Source of the DNA: an uncultured Bifidobacterium sp.
GTDB taxonomy: Bacteria > Actinomycetota > Actinomycetes > Actinomycetales > Bifidobacteriaceae
NCBI RefSeq assembly: GCF_945269915.1
Contig: NZ_CALYOY010000004.1
Span: forward strand, 18,652-82,651
Reading direction: 5' to 3'
Length of the DNA stretch: 64,000 nt
The position numbers and the translations under genes are program-made. The notes below the pieces were generated by a model, which was not told the origin of the DNA, ran no database searches, and saw only the letters and a program-made list of their open reading frames with translations. Below are positions 1 to 8,535 of the stretch, piece after piece; position 1 is the first letter of the stretch, and every line of letters starts with the position of its first letter.

Positions 1-2
1 CT

Positions 3-2153
3 TTTGACTACCTGGTCGACCGGGATCAGGACCAGGGTGCCCAGCCCGGATCCCTGGTCAGGGTGCGCTTCGGCCGTCAACTGATCAACGGGGTGATCTG
101 GGGAAGGCAAGGGACCAGCCAGGTCCCGGCCTCATCCCTCCGGTATCTGGAACGGGTCATCATTCCCCATGCCCTGGTCTCGGCCTCCCTGCGTGAGGAC
201 ATCACCGGGATAGCCCGGGCTTACGGGGGGACCGAGGCCAACATCCTCCGTCTGGCCGTACCGCCCCGGGTTGCCCGGATCGACAAGGAGCAGCAACTGG
301 TCCCCGGACAGCCCCGCCTGGCCTCCGACATGGACGGGGTGGCCCGGCTGGACCGCGTCACGGCCGGGGTCAGGGAGGACCTGAATCGGGATTACGACCG
401 GCTGGGGGAATTCGCCCAGGCCCTGCAATCGCAGACCTTTGCCTCCTTCCTGGCGGATATCGGTCCCGGTCCGGGGCGTGCCGAACTCCTGGCGGCCTGG
501 TCCCTGGTCGAGGCCCTTCTGGCCGGAAGGTCGGCCGTCATGGTCCTGCCTGATATGCGGGCGGTCGAGCACCTTTCCTCCACCCTTCAGGCCTTGGGGC
601 TGGCGCCCTTTGGACCACGGACCGGTGGCATCGGCGATTCGGGCGGGCCGGGCTGGGCGGGCGATTACGCCATTCTGGATTCCTCGATGGCCCCGGCCGA
701 GCGATACCGGTCCTACCTGGCCCTGGCCTCAGGGCAGGTGCGGTGCGTCATCGGACTCCGTGCGGCCATGTATGCCCCGGTCGAGGGCCCGGCCCTCTTC
801 GCCCTGATGGATGATGCCGCCTACCAGAGTGCGGATGGGATGATGCCCTATGCCAACGCCCGGGGGGTTCTGAGGTTGCGGGCCAAGACCCATGGCGGTG
901 TCTTCCTGGTCTTGGCCCGGTCCAGGAGCGTCCGATCCCAGTGGGAGAGCGGGCCCTTGGCCAAAGAGGTCGATTCCGGCGTCACCGGTCCGATTCGTCC
1001 CCTGCATTCCTCGGACACCCCGGGCAGGGCGCGCCTGCCCTGGGTCAGATGGCTGAACCGTGAGGAACTGACCCGTCTGGCCGACCCCACCATCGGCGCC
1101 AGGGTTCCCCATACGGCTGTTTCCGCTCTTCGCAAGGCCCTGGACGCAGGACCCGTCCTCCTCTCCATACCCCAGGATGGCTTCAGCCAGGCCTTGAGTT
1201 GCGCCCGTTGCCACCGCCAGGCACGGTGCCCCAGGTGTACCGGACCCCTCCAGTCCACCCGCGAAGCCGTGCCCCGCTGTGCCTGGTGCGGTGTTGCCGC
1301 CACCAACTGGACCTGCCCGGTCTGCGGCGGGGAGCGGCTGCGGGTGGTCAGGGTCGGGGCGGCAGGCACCGCCCAGGAGCTGAGGATGCTCTTCAGGAAT
1401 GTCCCCATCCTTATTTCATCACCCAGCCAACCCCGGGGTCCGGTTTCCGAGGTGGACCAGAAGTCCCGTCTGGTCATCGCCACACCGGGAGCCGAGCCGA
1501 TCGTGGTTCCGCGGCGCGGGGCCGACGACCAGGGTGCTGTCGACGGCGTGCATTCCGATTCCCTGGATCACAGGCCCGGATATGCGGCCATCGCCATCCT
1601 GGATGCCTGGACCAGCCTGTACGCCCAGGGGGTGGATGCCCGTATCGACACCCTCTCCGACTGGATGCGAACCGCCTCCCTCTGCCGACCTCGGGATCAG
1701 GGCGGCCAGGTATTCCTCCTGGGCGAGACGGATCCGCAGTTGGCCCAGGCCCTGATTACCTGGAGGAGTCCCCTCCTGGCCGGGGCCGAGCTGGACGATC
1801 GACGGGTGACCGGCATGCCGCCCGCCTACTCCCTGGCCACCATCTGGGGAGGGCGGAGGGCCGTGACATGGATTCTCGACAGGATCGGAGCCGCCACCGG
1901 TGACCTGGCCCTGCTCAAGACCGAGGAGGGGGAGGTCCCCGCCACCCTGGGTCCGGTGCCCATACCGCCCCCTAGGACCCTCGTGGCCCGTCAGTTGGAA
2001 GGAACCCAGGATCGGGTCAGGGCCCTGGTCAGGGTCACCACGGAGCAGCGTGACCTCCTGGCGGACCTGCTCAGGCGGGGCCTGTCCGAATACCTGGCCA
2101 AGCGGGGACGGGAGGAACTGAAGTTCCAGATGGACCCCAAGGACCTGACCTAG
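3..2153 (+). CDS. priA: Primosomal protein N' (PriA), degenerate helicase; 5' end outside window
   Basis: PriA normally restarts collapsed replication forks as a DEAH-type helicase. The frame is open to the window edge, and its first residues (FDYLV, then RVRFGRQLINGVIWG) match the PriA 3'-DNA-binding domain, so the true start lies upstream and the GTG at 63 is internal. The zinc-binding module is intact: CARCHRQARCPRC, then CAWC and CPVC. The ATPase motifs are not. The Walker A site reads GPGPGRAE with no Lys-Ser/Thr, and the DEAH box reads MDDAAY. Actinobacterial PriA proteins are known to lose helicase motifs, so this probably acts as a structural primosome protein. It leads into a HAD phosphatase and fmt, and priA-fmt linkage is common in bacteria. 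Confidence 0.85.
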   Translation, partial: FDYLVDRDQDQGAQPGSLVRVRFGRQLINGVIWGRQGTSQVPASSLRYLERVIIPHALVSASLREDITGIARAYGGTEANILRLAVPPRVARIDKEQQLVPGQPRLASDMDGVARLDRVTAGVREDLNRDYDRLGEFAQALQSQTFASFLADIGPGPGRAELLAAWSLVEALLAGRSAVMVLPDMRAVEHLSSTLQALGLAPFGPRTGGIGDSGGPGWAGDYAILDSSMAPAERYRSYLALASGQVRCVIGLRAAMYAPVEGPALFALMDDAAYQSADGMMPYANARGVLRLRAKTHGGVFLVLARSRSVRSQWESGPLAKEVDSGVTGPIRPLHSSDTPGRARLPWVRWLNREELTRLADPTIGARVPHTAVSALRKALDAGPVLLSIPQDGFSQALSCARCHRQARCPRCTGPLQSTREAVPRCAWCGVAATNWTCPVCGGERLRVVRVGAAGTAQELRMLFRNVPILISSPSQPRGPVSEVDQKSRLVIATPGAEPIVVPRRGADDQGAVDGVHSDSLDHRPGYAAIAILDAWTSLYAQGVDARIDTLSDWMRTASLCRPRDQGGQVFLLGETDPQLAQALITWRSPLLAGAELDDRRVTGMPPAYSLATIWGGRRAVTWILDRIGAATGDLALLKTEEGEVPATLGPVPIPPPRTLVARQLEGTQDRVRALVRVTTEQRDLLADLLRRGLSEYLAKRGREELKFQMDPKDLT

Positions 2154-2226
2154 GCGGCCCTCGGGGGTCTATGAGGCATGCTTGCATGGAGGGGACGATG
2201 CAACGCGAGGAAAGGTGTCGAGAACG

Positions 2227-2931
2227 ATGATTGGATGGCCCGGAGAGGTCGAGGTCCCCACTGATGTCATACTGGCCGATGACCAGGCCCGGTCGTCTCA
2301 GGGACGGCCCATCAGGCAGGTCATCTTCGACTTCGGCAACGTCCTGATCTACTGGAAACCGGAAATGGCCATGGTTTCCCGGTACGGTCCCGAATCCATC
2401 AGGGAGATGCTGGACAACGACAAGTCGGGGTTCTTCGATGCCAATAACATGATGGATGGTGGCGCTTCCTGCCGGGAGGCCCAGGCCTGGGTCCACGAGC
2501 GGCACGGTGCCCCCTGGGATCGCATGTTCACCTATTATTGCGAGAATTTCGTGGACTCCCTGACCGGTCCTGTGCCGGGGGCGCGGGTCCTGGTCAAGGA
2601 CCTGAAGGCCCTGGGGGTCGGGGTCTGGGGCCTGTCGAACTGGGGCACCGAGCTCTTCCCCTACGCCTGGAAGCAGTACCCCATCCTGCATGACCTGGAC
2701 GACCTGGTGGTCTCCGGCCCCGTCCATATGCGCAAGCCCCACCAGGACATCTACCAGTACGCCCTGCAGAAGTTCGGCATCAGGGCCGAGGATGCCCTCT
2801 TCATCGATGACAAGGGGATGAACGTGGTGGCTGCCAACCAGGCGGGCATCAGGAGCGTCTGCCTGAAGGATCCCTATAAACTCAGGACCCTCCTGATCGA
2901 ATCTGGTTTGGACATACCCCAGGTCAAATGA
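2227..2931 (+). CDS. HAD-superfamily hydrolase (subfamily IA)
   Basis: A probable small-molecule phosphatase of the haloacid dehalogenase superfamily, about 234 residues. Motif I is VIFDFGNVLI, with its first Asp as the expected nucleophile. The motif II region is GLSNWG, the Lys motif lies near HMRKPHQDIY, and motif IV is LFIDDKGMNV. I chose the ATG at 2227 because GAGGAAAGG sits about ten bases upstream; an in-frame start at 2182 would add 15 residues with no homology to the fold. The substrate cannot be read from the sequence. It lies between priA and fmt in the same direction and may be co-transcribed with them. Confidence 0.82.
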   Translation: MIGWPGEVEVPTDVILADDQARSSQGRPIRQVIFDFGNVLIYWKPEMAMVSRYGPESIREMLDNDKSGFFDANNMMDGGASCREAQAWVHERHGAPWDRMFTYYCENFVDSLTGPVPGARVLVKDLKALGVGVWGLSNWGTELFPYAWKQYPILHDLDDLVVSGPVHMRKPHQDIYQYALQKFGIRAEDALFIDDKGMNVVAANQAGIRSVCLKDPYKLRTLLIESGLDIPQVK

Positions 2932-3001
2932 AGGATGCCGATGATTGGCCTGGGCGGCTTGCCTTCCCGGCCGACGGCGGAATGCGGAGGAGTGAATCCA
3001 T

Positions 3002-3976
3002 ATGGTGATGAAGATCTTGTTTGCGGGTACACCGGATGTGGCCCTGCCCTCCCTGAGGCTCCTGGCAGGTGACCAGGAGCACTTCCATGTTGTGGCTGTC
3101 CTGACCAGGCCGGATGCCCCCAAGGGGAGGGGTCGAAGGCTGGAGCCCAGTCCGGTCAAGGCGGCGGCCCTGGACCTGGGTATTCCCGTCATCGAGGCCG
3201 ACCCCAAGGGGGTTGACTTCGTCGACCGACTTAGGCGGACCGGGGCCGAATACGCCGCCGTCGTGGCCTATGGGCAGATTCTGAAGAAGCCCGTCCTGGA
3301 CGCCATGCCGGGGGGCTGGTATAACCTCCACTTCTCCCTCCTGCCCCAGTGGAGGGGGGCTGCTCCTGTGCAACGGGCCATCTGGTCGGGGGAGACGATT
3401 ACCGGGGCCACGGTCTTCCGCCTGACCCCAGGTATGGATGAGGGGCCCATCCTGGCCCAGTCCACCGTGGAGATCGGACCACATGAGACCTCAGGTCAGC
3501 TCCTGAACCGCCTGGCCGAGGATGGATCCCACCTCCTGGCGGCCTCCCTGGAGGCACTGGCGGAGGGGAGGGTCCTCCCTGTCGACCAGCCCCACGGTGC
3601 CTATGAGGTGGCCAGAAAGGTCACCAGCCAGGATGCCCACATCAGGTTCGACCTGCCCGTCTTCGCCCCTGACCGGCAGATCCGGGCCTGCACACCCAAC
3701 CCAGGGGCCTGGTGCCAGGTGCATGAGGACGGGAAAGGCGGGAGCCGGGTCACTCAGGTCAAGGTCCTGGAGGCCGCGCCTGCCCGCCCCGACCAGTCCG
3801 GATTGCCGGAGGGGCTGAGACCGGGTTGTCTGTATATGACCAAGAAACACATCTGGGTGGGGACCTCTTCGGCCCCCCTGGAGCTCCTCCAGGTCAAGGC
3901 CGCCGGGAAGAAGGCCATGCGGGCCATCGACTGGGCCAGGGGTGCGCGGTTGGAAAACGGGGCCTACTGCGACTGA
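3002..3976 (+). CDS. fmt: Methionyl-tRNA formyltransferase
   Basis: Transfers a formyl group from 10-formyl-tetrahydrofolate to Met-tRNAi so that translation starts with formyl-methionine. The N-terminus KILFAGTPDVALPSL and the catalytic segment NLHFSLLPQWRGAAP are diagnostic, and the conserved Asp is in GMDEGPI. The C-terminal OB-like tRNA-binding domain follows (VFAPDRQIRACTPNPGAW). The length of 324 residues is normal. GGAGG at 2986-2990 supports the ATG at 3002; the ATG at 3008 is a close alternative. No def gene lies beside it in this window. Confidence 0.96.
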   Translation: MVMKILFAGTPDVALPSLRLLAGDQEHFHVVAVLTRPDAPKGRGRRLEPSPVKAAALDLGIPVIEADPKGVDFVDRLRRTGAEYAAVVAYGQILKKPVLDAMPGGWYNLHFSLLPQWRGAAPVQRAIWSGETITGATVFRLTPGMDEGPILAQSTVEIGPHETSGQLLNRLAEDGSHLLAASLEALAEGRVLPVDQPHGAYEVARKVTSQDAHIRFDLPVFAPDRQIRACTPNPGAWCQVHEDGKGGSRVTQVKVLEAAPARPDQSGLPEGLRPGCLYMTKKHIWVGTSSAPLELLQVKAAGKKAMRAIDWARGARLENGAYCD

Positions 3977-4108
3977 TGGACCCAGGTCCTGCCGGGGAAT
4001 CCCGGCCACCAGCATGCGGGCCCCCGACCACCGGCGGGGCCTGGACGCGGTTAGCATCGGGGAAGAGGAAGGTCGGTTCCTGTAGGTTCCGACCAGGTCG
4101 AGGAGGAT

Positions 4109-5743
4109 ATGGTGAGTGGACAAGATCACGGGGTTCCCGATGGGGGTCTGCACCCGGATGGCTCGCCCCTGACCGGACCCGCGGATGCCCAGGAAGAAGG
4201 CTTTCCCCAGGACCAGGCGGCCGCCATGGATGCCCTCAGGGAGCGTAACCATGCCCTGGTCCAGGCTCTGAACCGGGCCGGTAAGGAACTGACCAAGGCC
4301 AAGACCCAGTTGGCCCAGATGGCCTCACCACCCATGAACCTTGCCCTGGCCCTGGGGGTGGATTCGGTTTCCTTCGATGAGATGGGTGTCCAGCATGCCA
4401 ACCTGGAGGTCCTCTATGGGTCCCGCAGGATGGTTCTGGCCCTGGCGCCCGGGGTGAGGGCCGACAGGGTCAGGCCGGGGCAGACCCTGCTGCTGGACGA
4501 GAACATGGTGGTCGTCCAGGTGCGCGACCAGGCAGGAAGCGGACCACTCCGCCAGGTCAGCCGGATCATGGATTCCGGTGCCCTGGTCGTCCAGGACACC
4601 TCGGGTGCCTCCAGCCTGGTCGAACGATCCGGTGCCCTGATGGACACGGACCTGAGCGTGGGCAACCAGGTCATGGTCGATCCCTCCGGGCAGATGGCCC
4701 TGGCCCTGGTTCCCGAGGAGGACCGGAACGACCTGGTCCTGGAGGAGGTGCCGGATGTCACCTTTGCCGACATCGGCGGCCTGGACCGGCAGATCGACCG
4801 GATTCGTGACGCCATCCAGCTTCCCTTCCTCCACAAGGACCTCTTCCGCCGTTTCGCCCTCAACCCACCCAAGGGCCTCCTCCTCTACGGTCCCCCCGGC
4901 AACGGGAAGACCATGATCGCCAAGGCCGTGGCCAACAGCCTGGCCAGGGGGTCGGGCACCCGGGGCGTCTTCCTTTCGGTCAAGGGGCCGGAGCTGCTCA
5001 ACAAGTTCGTCGGGGAGTCGGAACGGCTCATGCGGCGGATCTTCGAGCGGGCACGCCAGCGCGCCGGCCAGGGTGGGCCGGTCATCGTCTTCATCGACGA
5101 GATGGACTCCCTCCTGCGCACCAGGGGGTCGGGCATCTCATCGGACGTGGAAACCACGATCGTCCCCCAGTTCCTGGCCGAACTGGATGGGGTCGAAGCC
5201 CTGGATAATGTCATGGTCATCGGAGCCTCCAACAGGATCGACATGATCGACCCCGCCGTGTTGCGGCCGGGCCGGTTGGATGTGAAAGTCCGTATCGACC
5301 GGCCTGGTCGGGAGGCGGCCGCCTCCATACTCTCCCGGTACGTGACCTCTGACCTTCCCCTGGCGGCCGGAACGAGCGGGGGTGACCTGGTCCAGGTCCT
5401 GGTCAGGGATGTCTACCGCCAGGACCCGGGCCGGAAGGTCTGCGATCTGCTTGACCAGGATGGCCGGTGGAACCCGCTGTACATGAGCCAGCTGATCTCG
5501 GGCGCCATGTTGCGCAACATCGTGGACAGGGCCAAGACCATGGCCGTCAAGGACTCCATCCGTCAGGACAGGGAGGTCGGTCTGGATGCCGACCGGTGCC
5601 TGAAGGCCGTCCAGGAGGAATACCTGGACATGCTCGACTCCGTGGGCGACCAGAATCCCGAGCAATGGGCCCGTACCGCCGGGCTGACCGCAGGGCGGGT
5701 GAGTGACATCCGTCTGGTCGACAGAGCCGGGGCCGAGTCATGA
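4109..5743 (+). CDS. arc: AAA ATPase forming ring-shaped complexes (ARC, Mpa family)
   Basis: A hexameric unfoldase that recognises Pup-tagged proteins. It has an N-terminal coiled coil (about residues 35-70, MDALRERNHALVQALNRAGK onward), then inter-domain OB folds (about 75-210), then the AAA domain. Walker A is GPPGNGKT (about 261-268), Walker B is VIFIDEMDS, and the second region of homology includes RPGRLDVKVRIDRPGR. The C-terminus ends RAGAES. It lacks the Gln-Tyr-Leu type tail that lets mycobacterial Mpa dock on the 20S proteasome. AGGAGG at 4101-4106 leaves only two bases before the ATG at 4109, so the GTG at 4112 may be the real start. The stop overlaps the dop start (ATGA). No prcB/prcA genes occur in this locus. 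Confidence 0.93.
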   Translation: MVSGQDHGVPDGGLHPDGSPLTGPADAQEEGFPQDQAAAMDALRERNHALVQALNRAGKELTKAKTQLAQMASPPMNLALALGVDSVSFDEMGVQHANLEVLYGSRRMVLALAPGVRADRVRPGQTLLLDENMVVVQVRDQAGSGPLRQVSRIMDSGALVVQDTSGASSLVERSGALMDTDLSVGNQVMVDPSGQMALALVPEEDRNDLVLEEVPDVTFADIGGLDRQIDRIRDAIQLPFLHKDLFRRFALNPPKGLLLYGPPGNGKTMIAKAVANSLARGSGTRGVFLSVKGPELLNKFVGESERLMRRIFERARQRAGQGGPVIVFIDEMDSLLRTRGSGISSDVETTIVPQFLAELDGVEALDNVMVIGASNRIDMIDPAVLRPGRLDVKVRIDRPGREAAASILSRYVTSDLPLAAGTSGGDLVQVLVRDVYRQDPGRKVCDLLDQDGRWNPLYMSQLISGAMLRNIVDRAKTMAVKDSIRQDREVGLDADRCLKAVQEEYLDMLDSVGDQNPEQWARTAGLTAGRVSDIRLVDRAGAES

Positions 5744-7335
5744 GGGTGGAGCGCGTGGTCGGCACCGAAACCGAGTACGCCATTGCGACCGGGGACGGGT
5801 CACGGGCCAACCCGGTGGCTCTCTCCCTGGAGCTGGTCCGGGCGGCTGCCGACCCAGCGCGCTCGCGCATCCACTGGGATTATGGCCGGGAGGACCCGGT
5901 CAACGATGCCCGCTCCGGACGTCTGCCCAGGGCCATGGCCAGACCGAGCATGCTGACGGATTCGCCCCAGGCCGCCCTGATCAACGTCCTGGCCCCCAAC
6001 GGGGGCCGTATCTACGTCGATCACGCCCACCCAGAGTATTCCTCTCCCGAAACCACGGACCCCTTCCAGGCGCTGACCTATGACCGGGCCGGCGACCTCC
6101 TCATGGCCCAGGCGGCAGCACGTGCCGGTCAGGGGGGCGAGGGCCACGGCCTGCGACTCTACAAGAACAACGTGGACGGGAAGGGGGCCTGCTGGGGGAC
6201 CCATGAGAACTACCTGATGGACCGTTCCGTGCCCTTTGCCCGGGTGGCGGCCCTGATGACCATCCACTTCGTGACCCGCCAGATCTTCACCGGTTCCGGC
6301 AGGGTGGGCCTGGGATCCGAGGGGAGGGGGTCCGGCTACCAGATAGGGCAGCGGGCCGACTACCTCCAATCCAGAATTGGTCTGCAGACCACCTTCGACC
6401 GGCCCATCATCAACACCAGGGACGAATCCCACAGCACCGCCTCCACCCGGCGGTTCCATGTCATCGCCGGGGATGCCAACCGGATGGACCTGCCCCAGGT
6501 CCTCAAGGTGGGGACGACCAGTATGCTCCTGGCCCTCCTGGAGGATGCCGAGACCGCCGGGTTCGACCTTGATGCCCTCCTGGGGCGTCTGGCCATGGAC
6601 GATCCGGTGGCGGCCGTGCGGGTCGTCTCCCGGGATCTGAGCCTCAAGGAGCCTCTGGCCCTGGAATCGGGCAGGCGGGAATCCGCCCTGGAGATTCAGT
6701 ATGACCTCCTCGAAGGGGTCTGCCAGGCGGGTGCGGCCCTCTATGGAAGGGACGGGGAGGGGCAACCCGCCTGGCCCGGTGAGGCCACCGGGAGGGTCAT
6801 GGAACTCTGGAGAGGGGCCCTGGAGGATCTGGACCAGGTCCGCGGGGCCGATGCGGATGGGCGGATGGGCATGACCGCCCAGGCCGGTCGTTTGGAGTGG
6901 CTCTTGAAGTGGCAGCTCCTGGAGGGCCTGCGCCGTCGTCGTTCCATTCGGGATTGGGCCGACCCCCGCCTGGCTGCCCTGGACATCGAATGGGCCCGCC
7001 TTGACCCGGGGCATGACCTGCCTTCCCGCCTTGCAACCCGCATCCAGTCAGCGGTATCTCCGGAAGCGGTCGAGGCCGCCACCGACCAGGCGCCCGCCGG
7101 CACCAGGGCCTGGTTCAGATCCCGCCTCCTGCACGACTGCCCCGAAGTCATCCGGTCCATGTCCTGGAGCCGGGTGGTCCTGGCCGACCCGGATGGGGAT
7201 GAAGGGCAGGCCCTGGACATGGACTTGACCGACCCGACAGGCCACACCGAAGCCGATTGCCGGGGACTATTGGAACATTCTGGGAATATTGGCCGGTGGC
7301 TCCTCAAGGGGGAGGGACGCGACCTATACTGCTGA
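5740..7335 (+). CDS. dop: Depupylase / Pup deamidase Dop
   Basis: Cleaves the isopeptide bond between Pup and substrate lysines, and in species with a Pup ending in Gln also deamidates it. It has the carboxylate-amine ligase fold with the N-terminal nucleotide/metal motif VVGTETEYAIATGD, followed by a long loop typical of Dop and absent from PafA, then the active-site segment IYVDHAHPEYSSPET. The stretch RLYKNNVDGKGACWGTHENY is also family-typical. At 531 residues it is slightly longer than PafA, as expected. It overlaps arc by four bases, so the two are translationally coupled. Because this genome's Pup already ends in Glu, depupylation is likely its only needed activity. Confidence 0.95.
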   Translation: MRVERVVGTETEYAIATGDGSRANPVALSLELVRAAADPARSRIHWDYGREDPVNDARSGRLPRAMARPSMLTDSPQAALINVLAPNGGRIYVDHAHPEYSSPETTDPFQALTYDRAGDLLMAQAAARAGQGGEGHGLRLYKNNVDGKGACWGTHENYLMDRSVPFARVAALMTIHFVTRQIFTGSGRVGLGSEGRGSGYQIGQRADYLQSRIGLQTTFDRPIINTRDESHSTASTRRFHVIAGDANRMDLPQVLKVGTTSMLLALLEDAETAGFDLDALLGRLAMDDPVAAVRVVSRDLSLKEPLALESGRRESALEIQYDLLEGVCQAGAALYGRDGEGQPAWPGEATGRVMELWRGALEDLDQVRGADADGRMGMTAQAGRLEWLLKWQLLEGLRRRRSIRDWADPRLAALDIEWARLDPGHDLPSRLATRIQSAVSPEAVEAATDQAPAGTRAWFRSRLLHDCPEVIRSMSWSRVVLADPDGDEGQALDMDLTDPTGHTEADCRGLLEHSGNIGRWLLKGEGRDLYC

Positions 7336-7411
7336 TATCGGATGAGCGGGGTCAAGCCAATGGATGGATTCGTCCTGGTACTTCTGCCGGGCCGATGTGA
7401 AAGAGAGAAAT

Positions 7412-8248
7412 ATGGAATTGCGTGAATTGGCCATGCAGGTCGCCACCATAGCGGTCGAGGCCGGTCGTCATGCCCTCCAGGACCAGATCAACCCCCACGA
7501 TCCTCGAAGCACCTCGGCCATCGACCGGGGCACCCAGTTCTCCTCCGGTATCGACACCCGTCTGATTCGCTACTGCCGGACCAAGATCGCCAACCTGGAG
7601 CCCTTCGACGGGTTCTGGGAGGAGGAGGCCGGCAACCGCAGGCCAGGCGGTCGGTACTGGTGCTTGGGCCACATTGATGGGCCGGTCAACTATGTCAGGA
7701 ACATGGCCGAGTGGACCGTCACCATCTCCCTCTTCGCGGTTGACGGGACCGGGCACGCGTCGCCGGTCATGGGCATTGTCCACGCCCCGGTCCTGGGGCT
7801 GACCTACCTCGCCGCCAAGGGCGAGGGGGCCATCCGCATCAGGCGGACCATCGTGGGCGACAAACGGGAGAAGATCATCCCCTCCACCATGGATACCCTC
7901 AAGGGGTCGGTCATCAGCTTCGGAATGTCATACTTCCCCAATGAATCCGAGCAGGTCCTTCAGATCGTCTCCCGTATGGCCGGTAAACCTGCCGATATCA
8001 AGCGTGTGGGGCCCGTTTCCCTGGACCTCTGCCGGGTGGCTGACGGCAGCTACGACGCCTACTTCGAGCCTGCCCTTCATTCCTGGGACATCCCCGCCGT
8101 CTCCGCGGCCGCAGTGGTGGTCCGCGAAGCCAAGGGGACCCTCTGGCGGTGGGACGGCGGCCACGTCCGCTGGGAGGGCAGCAACGACGTCGTGGCGACC
8201 AATGGCCTGATGGACAAGGAACTGGGTTCCTATCTGGTATCCGACTAG
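7412..8248 (+). CDS. Inositol-monophosphatase-family protein with altered metal site
   Basis: This has the fold of Mg-dependent inositol/histidinol phosphatases (about 278 residues). The first acidic cluster is present (FWEEEAG, residues 68-74) and the C-terminal WDIPA motif is intact. The central motif, normally Asp-Pro-x-Asp-Gly-Thr, reads GHIDGP at residues 86-91: the first metal-binding Asp is Gly86 and the Thr is Pro91, while Asp89 remains. Catalysis may be lost or changed. I chose the ATG at 7412 behind AAGAGAG; an in-frame ATG at 7364 adds 16 unrelated residues. It sits between dop and pup in the same direction, so a link to the Pup system is suggested by position only. Confidence 0.82.
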   Translation: MELRELAMQVATIAVEAGRHALQDQINPHDPRSTSAIDRGTQFSSGIDTRLIRYCRTKIANLEPFDGFWEEEAGNRRPGGRYWCLGHIDGPVNYVRNMAEWTVTISLFAVDGTGHASPVMGIVHAPVLGLTYLAAKGEGAIRIRRTIVGDKREKIIPSTMDTLKGSVISFGMSYFPNESEQVLQIVSRMAGKPADIKRVGPVSLDLCRVADGSYDAYFEPALHSWDIPAVSAAAVVVREAKGTLWRWDGGHVRWEGSNDVVATNGLMDKELGSYLVSD

Positions 8249-8328
8249 TCCCGGGCGGTCGAAAGCGGTATAAGGGATGGTGGGCGTACCCGGAAATAAC
8301 CAGGTCGCCACGATAGGAGGTCAGGATC

Positions 8329-8532
8329 ATGCCACAGGAGTTCAGCCGGCTTTCGTCTTCAGCCCGGTCGGGGCAGGAGCAGACGGAGGAGGATACAGGG
8401 ACCGCCGGTGCTTCGGCCCGGGCCCGGACCCAGGACACTTCCCTGGATTCCGTCCTGGACGACATCGAATCCACCTTGGAGGACAACGCCGAAGAGTACG
8501 TCAAGGGGTTCGTGCAAAAGGGCGGTGAGTAA
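8329..8532 (+). CDS. pup: Prokaryotic ubiquitin-like protein Pup
   Basis: A 67-residue, largely disordered protein tag ligated to substrate lysines through its C-terminal Glu. The central helical segment (SLDSVLDDIESTLEDNAEEY) binds the ARC/Mpa coiled coil, and the protein ends VKGFVQKGGE. The terminal Gly-Gly-Glu means it is made in ligation-ready form, whereas many actinobacterial Pups end in Gly-Gly-Gln and need deamidation. The N-terminal half is low-complexity and rich in Ser, Glu, Thr and Ala. A strong ribosome site (AGGAGG at about 8315-8320) precedes the ATG, and pafA starts three bases after the stop. Confidence 0.96.
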   Translation: MPQEFSRLSSSARSGQEQTEEDTGTAGASARARTQDTSLDSVLDDIESTLEDNAEEYVKGFVQKGGE

Positions 8533-8535
8533 CTG

